Source: Asterella californica
Taxonomy: Eukaryota; Streptophyta; Marchantiopsida; Marchantiales; Aytoniaceae
Length of the DNA stretch: 64,000 nt
Assembly (NCBI GenBank): GCA_036924285.1
Contig: JAYKYS010000023.1
Location: 1,116,001 to 1,180,000 of the forward strand
Direction: 5' to 3'
The position numbers and the translations under genes are program-made. How positions within the stretch are numbered: position 1 is the stretch's first letter; every line of letters begins with the position of its first letter. This document shows, one piece after another, positions 12,597-22,155 of this stretch. Below the pieces are notes generated by a model that saw only the letters and a program-made list of their open reading frames with translations, was not told the origin of the DNA and ran no database searches.

Positions 12597-12662
12597 AAAT
12601 TTTCTCTCCTCCTTTCTCTACAACTCTTGTTGCACCTTCTTTCAACTCTCCTCAAGCCCTTT

Positions 12663-12875
12663 CTAAGTGAACAAGATGTAAAGAATGACTTCGAACGCGT
12701 CATATATCACTACGGGATACACGAAAGGTTCTAGCGTTGCTAACATCGCGTTAGCTCTCTCTCCTCCCAACGTTCTCTCCATGTGCTCTCTCATAATCTC
12801 CTTTTGTCGAATATAGAAATGAACTCTAAACATTTTCAATGATCCCTTCAAATGAGGTCCCGGCAACGGAACCAA
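12663..12875 (-). other. Short leader ORF next to the primer site of element 1
   Basis: 70 codons starting inside the primer-binding region. A run near residues 15-50 (FRVHFYIRQKEIMREHMERT) looks protein-like and helical. No recognised domain. It may be the first exon-like piece of an accessory protein, or chance. It is in the same frame register as the zinc-knuckle ORF. Confidence 0.25.
12858..12874 (-). other. Primer binding site of element 1
   Basis: On the minus strand, four bases after the 5' LTR, the sequence is TGGTTCCGTTGCCGGGA. It begins with TGG, the complement of a tRNA CCA end. It resembles the Asp-tRNA-type site (TGGCGCCGTTGCCGGGGA) known from plant Athila/Tat elements but differs in the acceptor-stem bases. 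Confidence 0.65.
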
Positions 12876-12878
12876 AAA

Positions 12879-13793
12879 TGTAAACCCTCCGCGGTCCTAA
12901 CGATCAACTACCCCCCGATCTCTCAACCTCCACGATCGTCATCCACGAATCTGCAACATGTCGGGCCTGTCTCTCACTCAGGGGTCACCTCTGATGGCTT
13001 TGATGGAAGCACACCATGAATCTTGAAGGGAAAATGCTAAGTTCACTCATTCATACACCCACAAAATTATCAACTAACAATCTCCATAAACTCATCCACT
13101 AAAATCCTCCATTCTAACGACGTCTCTCAAGTTCTCACATGCTAAACATATCCCACACTCTCTATATTACTCAAGTTGTCATTACGACAATGTGAAAACA
13201 AGGATGAGGAGCTCTTCTCTACTCCTCTATTTATACATTCTAGGTTTTTACTTTGGTACCCTCCGGTAACTCAGCCGTAACTACTTTTACCGGGTTTTAC
13301 TAAGATATTACTTAAGGTAAAAGCATTAATCACATGGGCTTTTTACCTTTTCACATGGGCTTATTCCTTCAAAGTCAACAACTTCTAGAAGGATTCTGGA
13401 ATATTCTCAAAGAATCTCGAATTTCCACCCCCCCTCTACACTAGGACCCACTAAAAAGAAAACATGTGGAATCTCTTCTTGTTTTTAATGCCCACAAAGT
13501 CCACAACTTTAATCCAACCACTAATATCAAGTCAAAAAGGAGATAAGAGATACTTTCCACCTCTTTTCTACCTTTTAGACAAGATGACAAGATAGTAGTG
13601 CTCACTCTTTAGCAAATATCTGAATTCTGCCAAAAGTACAGCTAAGTTTAACCATAACTAACTTTTAGCTAGTCATGACTAACTTGATACCTCCTAAAAG
13701 TACTTTGGCAGCAAATAAACATTCTCAACACTTAGTTAGAACTAAACACCTTACTAATAGACACACTTCCTATGTGTAACATAGGTCGTTACA
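12879..13793 (-). repeat. 5' LTR of element 1
   Basis: 915-bp LTR nearly identical to 5033-5947. In element orientation it is followed by the primer binding site at 12858-12874. The flanking GCAC at 13794-13797 matches GCAC at 5029-5032. Confidence 0.92.
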
Positions 13794-14784
13794 GCACACA
13801 ATCAAGGAAGCGCGGGGAGTACCAAGAAAAGGCGAGAAGAAGTGGGAGGGGAAAAGAACAGGGGGAAGAACCTCTACAGTCTTCTTCGGTTCCCCGAGTT
13901 GCCTTCGACCTCCGCGCGCTTCTGGCTCTTGTCCTAGCTTCCAATGCGACTCCACACGACTGCGCCTGCTGTCAATTTCGGTCCACACCTCGATTCCACC
14001 TCTGCTTCTACTTGCCACTCTTCACTGTCAGCTTCTCGGAAGCTACACAGAAGCGCCTTCGCTTTCTCTGCTGTTTGTGCTCCCGCAATTCGATCTCACC
14101 CTTCGACAAGCTGCCAACTTACTCTCTCCTACCTCGATGTCTTACTCGATTCCTCTCTCAATGCTAGCTCGAAGTTCACTCTCTCAATCAATCTTCTTCA
14201 GGCGCACTGTGCTGCGGGAAGTTGGAATGCGCTAATGCGCTTCCTTACGCATCTTCCCCGCAGATTAGGGGTTTCGACCCTAGGTGTCTTCTTCGACCTA
14301 CCTACCACCTGGGTGCTTACTCAGTAGGTACACCTACTTGTTTACCCGAAAACTCGTGGTCAGGCCTTCGTGATCGCTGTCTTCCGGAAGACAGGTGTCT
14401 TCCGCCGTCTTCCCATCTTCCGCCATCTTCTTGTCTCCTGAAGACGCAACTGAGAAGACGGTTGTCTTCTGAAGAAGTCAACTTCTTATTACAAACAGCT
14501 CTTAAGATCATCTTCCTGTTAAGGAAGACGTAACCTTAAGTAACAACGCTTCTTCAGTTATATAAACAAGTCATTATTCTTAAAAATTTCAAAAATTCGT
14601 GCATCTTGTAATTTGTGAGCACCACAAAAGCTGACAAGGAGCTCTACCCATCTATGCGATGAAAATGGAGATCTGAGATTGGGCCAAAAACCCGTAAGCT
14701 GGGGCCTAGCTTGTCTTCTCATGAGTGTCTTTGGAGCGACAAGCATCGAAGTTTGATTTCAGGTAGGAGCCGGTCCACGACACG
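13794..14784. other. Continuation of the GAAGAC-rich region; no gene recognised
   Basis: Composition and hexamer content match 1-5032, so the gypsy element was inserted into this unit. A perfect 18-bp palindrome CTGTCTTCCGGAAGACAG lies at 14377-14394. Open frames at 13772-14167 and 13944-14327 (plus) have no recognisable motif. From about 14560 the GAAGAC signature fades before the chromovirus gag remnant. Confidence 0.45.
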
Positions 14785-15390
14785 ACAACGGACAAGTTCC
14801 AAAAGAAGAACAAGGGCTTCAAACGACAATGGGATGGGGATGAGAAGGATCGGAAGGATACTTCTGCCCCGGCAGCAAAGCGGCAGCAAACAGGAGTAAA
14901 ACCTAAGGGGCAAACACCTCAGAAGGGCAATGGCGCTAAGTTTACTTGCTACAACTGTGGCGAGGCGGGCCATATTGCTAAGGGGTGTACGAAACCTAAG
15001 GTTAGTTACTGTAGCATGAATGCATTTGTTGCAAAGGACTTGTTGGAGGGCCAGATGACTGTGACCTTGAGAACCACGAAGAAGACGCCGGGATTGATGT
15101 TTCTACAAGCCAAGGTTGCTAACTGTGATGTTACTTTTCTTGTGGACACAGGAGCGACTCACTCCTTCATAAGTCCAAAGTTGGTGAAGAAGTTGGGCTT
15201 GTCTATCTCCAAGGCAGACAAGCCTATTCAGGTGCGCTTTGCCAAGGGCAAGACGTACCAAACTTCTGAAGTGGCCTTGGACGTACGATTTGCGTGTGGG
15301 AAGTTGGAGTTCACAGAGAACTTCACGGTGTGCGAGATGGATGATATCCATGCGGTTTTGAGGAACACTTTCTTAGATGGTTCGACGTGA
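14785..15390 (+). pseudogene. Gag C terminus and protease of chromovirus 2A
   Basis: An open frame enters at about 14785 without its gag N terminus. It has a basic linker, then the zinc knuckle CYNCGEAGHIAKGC (CX2CX4HX4C) at about 14946-14987. Next is an aspartic protease with VDTGATHSFIS at about 15142-15174. The frame ends at 15390 (FLDGST, stop). The next pol frame starts one base out of register at about 15378, which suggests a single-base deletion. Role in an intact element: nucleocapsid RNA binding and polyprotein cleavage. Confidence 0.85.
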
Positions 15391-18338
15391 AACTTAGACA
15401 GAGACCTTTGAGGTTGAATGTCAGAGTTAAAGGGCGGAAGTTGGGAGTGAGACTGATCCGAAAGACGCAGAAAATTGACGACTTTGCGGTGAATTTGATC
15501 AAAGGCAAACAGATGGACTTCAACGACGGGGTCATGTGTTTGATGCGGGTTGCAGATTTGATGGCGGGTGACGGACAAGAGGAAACATCAGGAGACGTGA
15601 CTAAACTTCCGGAGGTGCTTCGTGAAGTGATTATGAAGTTTGAGGATGTCTTGACGGACGAGTTACCTGCTGAGTTACCTCCAAGGCGGGTGGTGGATCA
15701 CAAAATCGAAGTCTTGCCAGGATCGGAACCACCTTCCAAAGCCCCTTACCGACTCAATCAGGTGGAACTCCTTGAGTTGAAAAGACAACTCGGCGAGCTA
15801 TTAGCGCGGGGATATATTCGAACCAGCAAGTCACCTTATGGAGCCCCAGTTCTTTTCGCAAAGAAAAAGGATGGGAAGTTACGACTCTGCGTAGATTATC
15901 GTGCACTCAATAAGGTGACGGTGAAGAATAATTATCCTTTGCCAAGGATAGACGACCTCTTTGATAGGCTAGCGGGCGCAAAGTACTTCAGCAGGATAGA
16001 CTTGAAGTCAGGATATTACCAAATCCGGATAGCTAACCCAGATGTTGAGAAGACCGCTTGTCGAACCAGATACGGATCGTTTGAATTCGTGGTGATGCCA
16101 TTTGGACTCTGCAACGCCCCTTCGACGTTCACTACATTGATGAACTCAATTTTTTGTGAGGAGATGGATGAGTTTGTCATCGTTTACATCGAGGACATCT
16201 TGATCTACTCCAAAACCTTGGAGTCGCACGCGGAGCAGCTAAGGGTGGTGTTGACGAAGCTGCGGGAGCATAAGCTGTTTGCCAACATTGACAAGAGTGA
16301 GTTTGGTTTGGAGCGCATTAACTTCTTGGGACATGTAATTAGTGCAGAAGGATTCGGTCCGGATATGCAGAAGGTGGACGCGATTGTGACTTGGGAGCCT
16401 CCGACTACAGTGAAGGGAATGCGGCGATTTTTAGGATTGGCGCAGTTCTACCGCAAGTATGTGAAGGGGTTTTCAAAGATCGCGAAGCCGCTGACGGACT
16501 AGACGGGCAAAGACGCACAGGTAAGTTGGACCAAGGAGGTGGATGATGCGTTTCAGACGATCAAAGCTATTTTGTCAAAAGCGCCAGTATTGAAGCTGCC
16601 GGAGTTCGACAAACCATTCGAGGTGCATACGGACGCGAGCGACTATGCGATTGACGGAGTGTTGGTGCAGGATGGAAAACCTGTAGCGTATGAAAGCAAG
16701 AAGCTATCTGGGACAGAGAGTCGATGGCTGACTCACGAGAAGGAACTGTTTGCGGTGGTTCATTGCTTGAGGAAATGGCGGCATTACTTGGGACTCCACA
16801 AAACCCAAGTGTATACTGACAACATTTCGCTCAAGTACTTTGAGACACAAGATCGGGTGACACCAAAGCAACTACGGTGGCATGATACCTTGGCGCTCAT
16901 GAACGTGGAATTAATCCACAAAGCGAGAAAGGACAATGTGGTTCCTGACGCCTTGAGTCGCAAGGAGGAATATCTTTCATCGTCAACACAGATTTTGCGA
17001 GCTATGTATCCTAAGGAGTCAGATTTGGAGAGGCGAATACGTGAAGGTTACATGGGCGACGATCAAGCGAAGGAGTATCTGGAACAGCTCAAGCGAGGAG
17101 TGAAGTTGCAGACCATGCAGCTAAGACATGGTTTACTCATGTTCAAGCAAAGCCGGGTTTATATGGGACAAGGAAAACTTAGGACCAAGTTGTTAAAAGA
17201 ATGCCACGATGCGCCCTTATCAGGCCATAAAGGCGAAAAGTCCACTTTAGCAGTGATAGCTAAAAAGTCTTATTGGCCCCACATGAAAGACGATGTTGCC
17301 CACTTTGTGAAAACATGTGTAACCTGTCAAGCGAACCGCGTTTCTTATGAGAAGAAACAAGGGTTGCTTCATCCTCTGCCGATTCCAACCAGACCTTGGG
17401 AAAGCATTAGCATGAACTTCATCACCTCTCTGCCTGACTCGAGTGGATACAACGCGATTTTTGTTATAGTTGATCGGTTTAGCAAACTAGCGAAGTTTGC
17501 TCCGACCTTGGATACTGCAACAGCGTTCACGACTTCTCGGTTGTTTCTAGATACTTGGTGGCGTTCACATGGATTACCCCGGAGTATTATTTCAGATAGA
17601 GACTCTAAGTTCACAAGTGTCTTTTGGAAACACTTGTTCCAAAAATTAGGGACTAAGTTAAAATTTAGTACCGCCTTTCATCCGGAAACAGATGGGCAAA
17701 CAGAACGAGTTAACTCGGTTCTGAATCAATACTTGAGGAATTATGTGAGCGCGGACCAAAGTGATTGGACGGAGTGGCTCAGTCTTGCGGAGTATTGCTA
17801 TAATTCCACGAAGCATTCGGCAACCGGCGAATCGCCTTTCTTGCTGGCTTACGAACGTGAGCAAGAAGGGCCTCTTGACTTGACTCTTGCAGGGAGTTCT
17901 ACATCGGCACGACCACGAACACGGCAAACATCACCTGAAGAGTTGGTGGCGGTAATGCAGCGGCGCGAGGAGCAAGTAAAGAAGAACCTCGAGAAGGCGC
18001 ATCAACGATACACGAAGCAGGTAAACAAGCATCGGCGGCAAGTGAAGTTTCAAGTGGGCGAAGAAGTATGGTTAAGTACGAAAAACTTCACACTTCCAAA
18101 GGAAATATCGACGAAGTTTTCATCAAAGTTCGCGGGACCTTTTATCATTGTCAAGAATCCGCATGAAGATGTCTATACATTAGACCTTCCTCGTGAGTGG
18201 CAGTTGCATCCGACTTTCCATGTTTCTTTATTAAAGAAATACTTCAAAGATGATTTGCGACCGGAGCGCAAAAAGGTTCTCAGGCCTCAACCTGATGTCG
18301 TGCAAGGCGAAGCAGAATATGAGGTGGAGTCCATTTTG
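15387..18338 (+). pseudogene. RT, RNase H and integrase of chromovirus 2A
   Basis: One frame interrupted by TAG at 16500-16502. RT spans about 15750-16300 ([37 protein letters not shown]). Its catalytic box reads YIED instead of Y-x-D-D, so one catalytic aspartate is lost. RNase H follows (HTDASDYAI, later YTDN). Integrase has the HHCC zinc domain ending CVTCQ. Its core has SMNFITSLP where the family has an aspartate before FI, so the first catalytic acid is Asn (codon AAC, one transition from GAC). SDRDSKF and HPETDGQTERVN retain the other two acids. The GPF/Y module (FAGPFIIVKNPHEDVY) and the motif HPTFHVSLLKKY end the integrase. The frame meets TGA at 18339-18341, just before the chromodomain. 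Confidence 0.92.
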
Positions 18339-18341
18339 TGA

Positions 18342-18467
18342 TCTCGGCGCAAATCAAACCGGATGGAGTACTTGGTCAAATGGCGTGGTTACCATTTGAA
18401 GGAAGCAACTTGGGTGCCAGAGGAAGATCTCGCACATGCGAGCGAAGTATTAGACCTCTTCAAATGA
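18342..18467 (+). pseudogene. Chromodomain tail of chromovirus 2A
   Basis: In the same frame as integrase, directly after the TGA at 18339-18341. The translation contains MEYLVKWRGYHLKEATWVPE, the classic chromodomain core with YLVKW and W-x-P-E. Chromodomains at this position bind methylated histone H3 and direct integration. It ends at TGA 18465-18467. The internal TGA would separate it from integrase. Confidence 0.88.
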
Positions 18468-19221
18468 CGACAAGGACAACAAGGGCGTTAGCAAGATGAG
18501 GACATCTCTTTCCAGCGAGGGGTGAAGAAACGACGAACCATACGAGTAGCAACTTGAGACGATTTGGGCCGATGGACTTTGTAGCTTTGACTTGTGTTTG
18601 GAAATAAAGATTTTGTTTCTTGAAAATTTGTCTAAGTGTATTGGTAGTGCATGGCTATGACTAGTTCTGATCAGATGCCTAGGATGTTGTCAAGAGGAGG
18701 AACGAAGCACACTCAAAGGAAGCGAGCTGGTTTGGATAAGCATCTAAATCAAGACTAAGTCTTGATGTCAAGACTGAGGTTTGCCGTAGCGTTGGAAAAG
18801 CAAGTATGAAATTTCATACTTGTCTTGGGGCTTGGGGTGATCTTGCTTTGTGGTTTTCTACAAAGTAAACTTAGTCTCGCGTCTAAGTCAAATCAGGTTG
18901 CGACCGGAAAGTGAGTTTCGGGGGACCTCGTAAGTAGGTGTGAATACTTATAGTTTGCAAGTTAGAGTCTTAAGTAGAATGTTTAGAAGTTGTCAATTAG
19001 TTTTGTTAAGGGTAAGCCAAAAAGGTAAGGCTTTTCCCGAGACTAGTTGAAATTTTCTAAGTGTTCTAGCGACAACTTAAGACTCAAGCCAAGAAGAGAA
19101 TTGCGGGTTAGCTACCAGAACGTAATTCTGACGCCAAGGGGTTGGCTACCCATTTTGAACTTGGTGTTAACTTAAAGGATCATTGTTGATGGAGGCATCA
19201 ATCTCCAAAGTAGGGGGTGAG
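18468..19221 (+). other. 3' untranslated region and purine tract of chromovirus 2A
   Basis: About 750 bp without coding potential between the chromodomain and the 3' LTR. It ends in the purine tract AAAGTAGGGGGTGAG. The same region recurs inverted at 20550-21300, with point differences. Confidence 0.7.
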
Positions 19222-20331
19222 TGTCGCGCCCCTCATTCTCAAGATCGAGCGCAGACGCGAACAACAGAACCCTAGCAGACTTGCGCTAGGTTGTGAACGC
19301 TGCGAGTAGGACTTAACGGCTTGGCCGGCAAGTCAGGATCAGATGAACCCTAAGTGGTTCTCTGAACCAAGGTTAGAACCTTGGGTTAGGACATAAGGGC
19401 CTACCCCAAGAGGGCCCTAGACGAACGCTGACCTAAGGGGGCGAGTCTGGGAACGCACTGAAACATGAGTCTCAGACATAGGTCTGAGACGTGGGACCGA
19501 GACGTGAGTCCGAGACGCAGACGAACCACAGGGTTCGAGTCTGGGTCTGAACCACAGGTTTTCGGAAAAATGACTAAGTGTTGGAGCTCCAGCGACGTTT
19601 TAGGTCGTGGACGGAGCTTCACATAAGATCTCGAGGCGAGTGAGGTATCATTGGAAAGGTCTCGTCAAGAGCTTTCCAGTGATATATAACACTCCTTGAT
19701 CTGACCTCCGAGCTGGAAGTTATGGCCAAACCACAATCGGGTTATGGTATAATTTTCAAAGACCAAAGAGGAGGGCGGGGCCGCCGATCCCCAGAAGTAT
19801 ATATGAGGGGGGCTCGATGCTTGGGTGGGCCAGGACGAGTCACCCGACCCCAGGGTTCGGCGAGCGGACTCTGGGGGCATGAGGTGATGGCTGGGCCGGT
19901 TCCAAGGCACGTTCGGATCTAGACTTGGATGTCTGGACTTAGGAACGATGTAAGGGCTGGGGCAAGACTAGGGAACGAGTCAGAGGGTTAGACCACCATT
20001 CGGGAACCTAGATCTAGACGGACATCACGGGCGGTTGGGCCGCTAGGTGTGCTGGAGGCACCGTTTAAGACCTTGGACTTTATGGGAAGTCCGCCCCAAG
20101 TCATATTGTGACTTGCTCATGTTTGGGACCGACTTAGGCAGATCTAAGTTGGGACTTAGGATTGCTGAGCTTGATGGTTAGGGAGACGGTCCGGCTCCGG
20201 TCCGGACCAAACAGAACTAAGGTAAGTGGTGCATGGACGTTAACTTGTGATTGTGTTTGCAGGTTAGCGGTGTAAAGTTTACGACCTACTGAGCTAGAGC
20301 TTCCGCTGGCGCAACAAGGCGGTAGGTGCAC
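19222..20331 (+). repeat. 3' LTR of chromovirus 2A
   Basis: Starts TGTCGCGCCCCTCATT immediately after the purine tract. The first 190 bp or so match the inverted LTR 20356-20549. A further short match (CCGACCCCAGGGTTCG at about 19845-19860 against 20338-20353 inverted) shows that the partner lacks roughly 420 bp of this LTR. The 3' boundary is inferred, since the other LTR of this copy is absent. Confidence 0.6.
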
Positions 20332-21334
20332 AAAACGAACCCTGGGGTCGGGTGGGTCCTCTTGGGATAGGCCCTTAGGTCCTAACCCAAGGTTCCAACC
20401 TTGGTTCAGAGAACCACTTAGGGTTCATCTGATCTTGACTTCCCGGTCAAGCCGTTAAGTCCTACTCGCAACGCTCACAACCTAGCGCAAGTCCGCTAGG
20501 GTTCTGTTGTTCGCGTCTGCGCCCGATCTTGAGAATGAGGGTCCCGACACTCACCCCCACTTTGGAGGTTGATGCCCTCATCAACAATGATCTTAAAGTT
20601 AACACCAAGTTCAAAATGGGTAGCCAATCCCTTGGATCAGAATTGCGTTCTGGTAGCTAACCCGCAATTCCCTTCTTGGCTTGAGTCTTAAGTTGTCGCT
20701 AGAACCCTTAGAAAATTTCAACTAGCCTCGGGAAAAGTCTTACCTTTTTGGCTTATCCTAAACAAAACTAGTTGACAGTTTCTAAACATTCTATTTAAGA
20801 CTCTAACTTGCTAACTATAAGTATTCACACCTACTTACAAGGTCCCCCGAAACTCACTTTTCGGTCGCAATCTAATTTGACTTAGACGCGCGACTAAGTT
20901 TACTTTGCAGTTAAAAAATCGTAAAGCAAGATCACCCCAAGCTCCAAGACAAGTATGAAATGTCATACTTGCTTTGCCAACGCTACGGCAAACCTAAGTC
21001 TTGATTTAGATGCTTATCCAAACCAGCTCGCTTCCTTTGAGTGTGCTTCGTTCCTCCTCTTGACAACATCCTAGGCATCTGATCAAAACTAGTCATAGCC
21101 ATGCACTACCAATACACTTAGACAAAATTTCAAGAAACAAAGTCTTTATTTCCAAATACAAGACAAAGCTACAAAATCCATCGGCTCAAATCGCCTCAAG
21201 TTGCTACTCGTATGGTTCGACGTTCCTTCACTCCTCGCTGGAAGGTCATCTTGTTAACGCCCTTGTTGTCCTTGTCGTCTTTTGAAGAGGTCGAATACTT
21301 TGCTCGCGTGTGCGAGATCTTCCTCTGGCACCCA
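20332..21334 (-). mobile_element. 3' end of a second chromovirus copy (2B), inverted against 2A
   Basis: In minus orientation it contains the chromodomain tail (TTWVPEEDLAHASKVFDLFK, near 21254-21330), the 3' untranslated region, a purine tract (GTGGGGGTGAG) and a shortened LTR starting TGTCGGGACC at 20549. It matches 2A over about 1 kb in reverse orientation with many substitutions. The chromodomain is cut at about 21334, where the 107-bp repeat of element 3 begins. This is consistent with element 3 having inserted into 2B. Confidence 0.82.
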
Positions 21335-21441
21335 TGTCGTGCGCATACACATCGCTACACAACATACATCGCTGTCAGAGGTACACCACACATACACATA
21401 ACACATGGACGATGTCATACACATACACAAGTGTACCACAA
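21335..21441 (-). repeat. 107-bp terminal-like repeat, copy 1
   Basis: Near-identical direct repeat of 21736-21842, with TG...CA ends (TGTCGTGCGC...GTACCACA). It abuts the broken chromodomain of element 2B. It could be a very short LTR or part of a longer LTR of element 3. Confidence 0.6.
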
Positions 21442-21735
21442 TAATCTGCATTGAGAAGTTACCATCTCCAACACTACAACAAAGATTACTCACAAACGGT
21501 CAAGCCAAACCCACTCTAAACGCGAAGAGAATCCGGGTTACACTCAACTAGACTATCCACCAACCTGGAGCTTGAAGGCTCAACTTGAAGAACTAAGGTC
21601 TCCAAGCCCTACCTGCAAAGTTTACCCCTAGTGGGCTCTCCCACCAACTCGCCCTAACGGCACTAACGGCCTTACCGGGATGCGCCACTTCGCACTCGGT
21701 CAACCTAGCCGAGGTGCCCAAACTGACGTGACAGC
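21442..21735. other. 294-bp spacer between the two 107-bp repeats
   Basis: No ORF or known motif. It is either the internal part of a deleted tandem copy of element 3 or the middle of a longer LTR. Nothing else recognised. Confidence 0.3.
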
Positions 21736-21842
21736 TGTCGTGCGCATACACATCGCTACACAACATACATCGCTGTCAGAGGTACACCACACATACACAT
21801 AACACATGGACGATGTCATACACATACACAAGTGTACCACAA
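21736..21842 (-). repeat. 107-bp terminal-like repeat, copy 2 (candidate 3' LTR of element 3)
   Basis: In minus orientation it is immediately preceded by a purine-rich GTTAGGGGGGCGA at 21843-21855, as expected at a polypurine tract/3' LTR border, and it starts TTGTGGTAC. This supports the 3' LTR of element 3 beginning at about 21841. Confidence 0.55.
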
Positions 21843-22014
21843 TCGCCCCCCTAACTGGCGGTTAGGTCCCTCTAACTCCAGATAGCTCCATATCCCAACT
21901 ACGTGATACACACCTTCATGGGTGCAAGGATCAGAAGGCCGGGTGCTACATTGCCCCATCGTTAGTCGCCTGTCTGCAATCCATACCACGCAAAGATCTA
22001 ATCGACTATCTCCG

Positions 22015-22155
22015 CTATATACATCGAGGACAAACCCACCGTCCAGTAGGAACTACACTGAGAGGTGGAGTCAAACATGACATGTGCCAACCTCTCGAAC
22101 AACCATCACACACCAACATATGGGCTGCTCCACTAGCAGACCCACACAACATACA
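22015..22155 (-). other. PHD finger at the C terminus of element 3 pol
   Basis: The eight ligands are visible with C4HC3 spacing: C-x2-C-x11-C-x2-C-x4-H-x2-C-x14-C-x2-C. The central run reads VCDGCSRGWHMSCL and the end WVCPRC, typical of PHD fingers that read histone H3 tails. It is followed directly by the stop at 22015. By analogy with the chromodomain of chromoviruses, I infer a role in choosing insertion sites. It is intact from the last internal stop (22357) onward. Confidence 0.85.

Larger units (their letters stand above)
5033..13793 (-). mobile_element. Complete but decayed Ty3/gypsy LTR retrotransposon (element 1)
   Basis: Two 915-bp direct LTRs (5033-5947 and 12879-13793) bound an 8.76-kb element read on the minus strand. 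The termini are TGTAA...TTACA. The flanking bases GCAC (5029-5032) and GCAC (13794-13797) fit a 4-bp target-site duplication. Just inside the 5' LTR is a primer binding site, and just inside the 3' LTR a purine tract. Coding order is leader with extra ORFs, gag, protease, RT, RNase H, integrase, which is the Ty3/gypsy order because integrase follows RT/RNase H. No chromodomain is seen. The LTRs differ at only a few positions that I noticed (for example near 5397/13198 and 5434/13276), suggesting fairly recent insertion. Even so, the polyprotein carries a nonsense codon and a frameshift. It is inserted in the GAAGAC-rich region. Confidence 0.9.
14785..20331 (+). mobile_element. 5'-truncated Ty3/gypsy chromovirus (element 2A)
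   Basis: Gag C terminus, protease, RT, RNase H, integrase and chromodomain follow in order on the plus strand. A 0.75-kb non-coding 3' region, a purine tract just before 19222 (AAAGTAGGGGGTGAG) and a 3' LTR starting TGTCGCG at 19222 complete it. The 5' LTR and most of gag are missing. The LTR's far end is uncertain; I place it near 20331, where the sequence switches to the inverted partner. A TATA-like TATATATGAGGGG at about 19798 fits an LTR promoter. The integrase is followed by a chromodomain, which defines chromoviruses. Several lesions and lost catalytic residues show it is dead. Confidence 0.88.

Noticed and set aside
21350..21440. Alternating ACACATAC repeats considered as a CRISPR-like or satellite array
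   Set aside because: Simple-sequence richness inside the 107-bp repeat; only two copies exist and no spacers.
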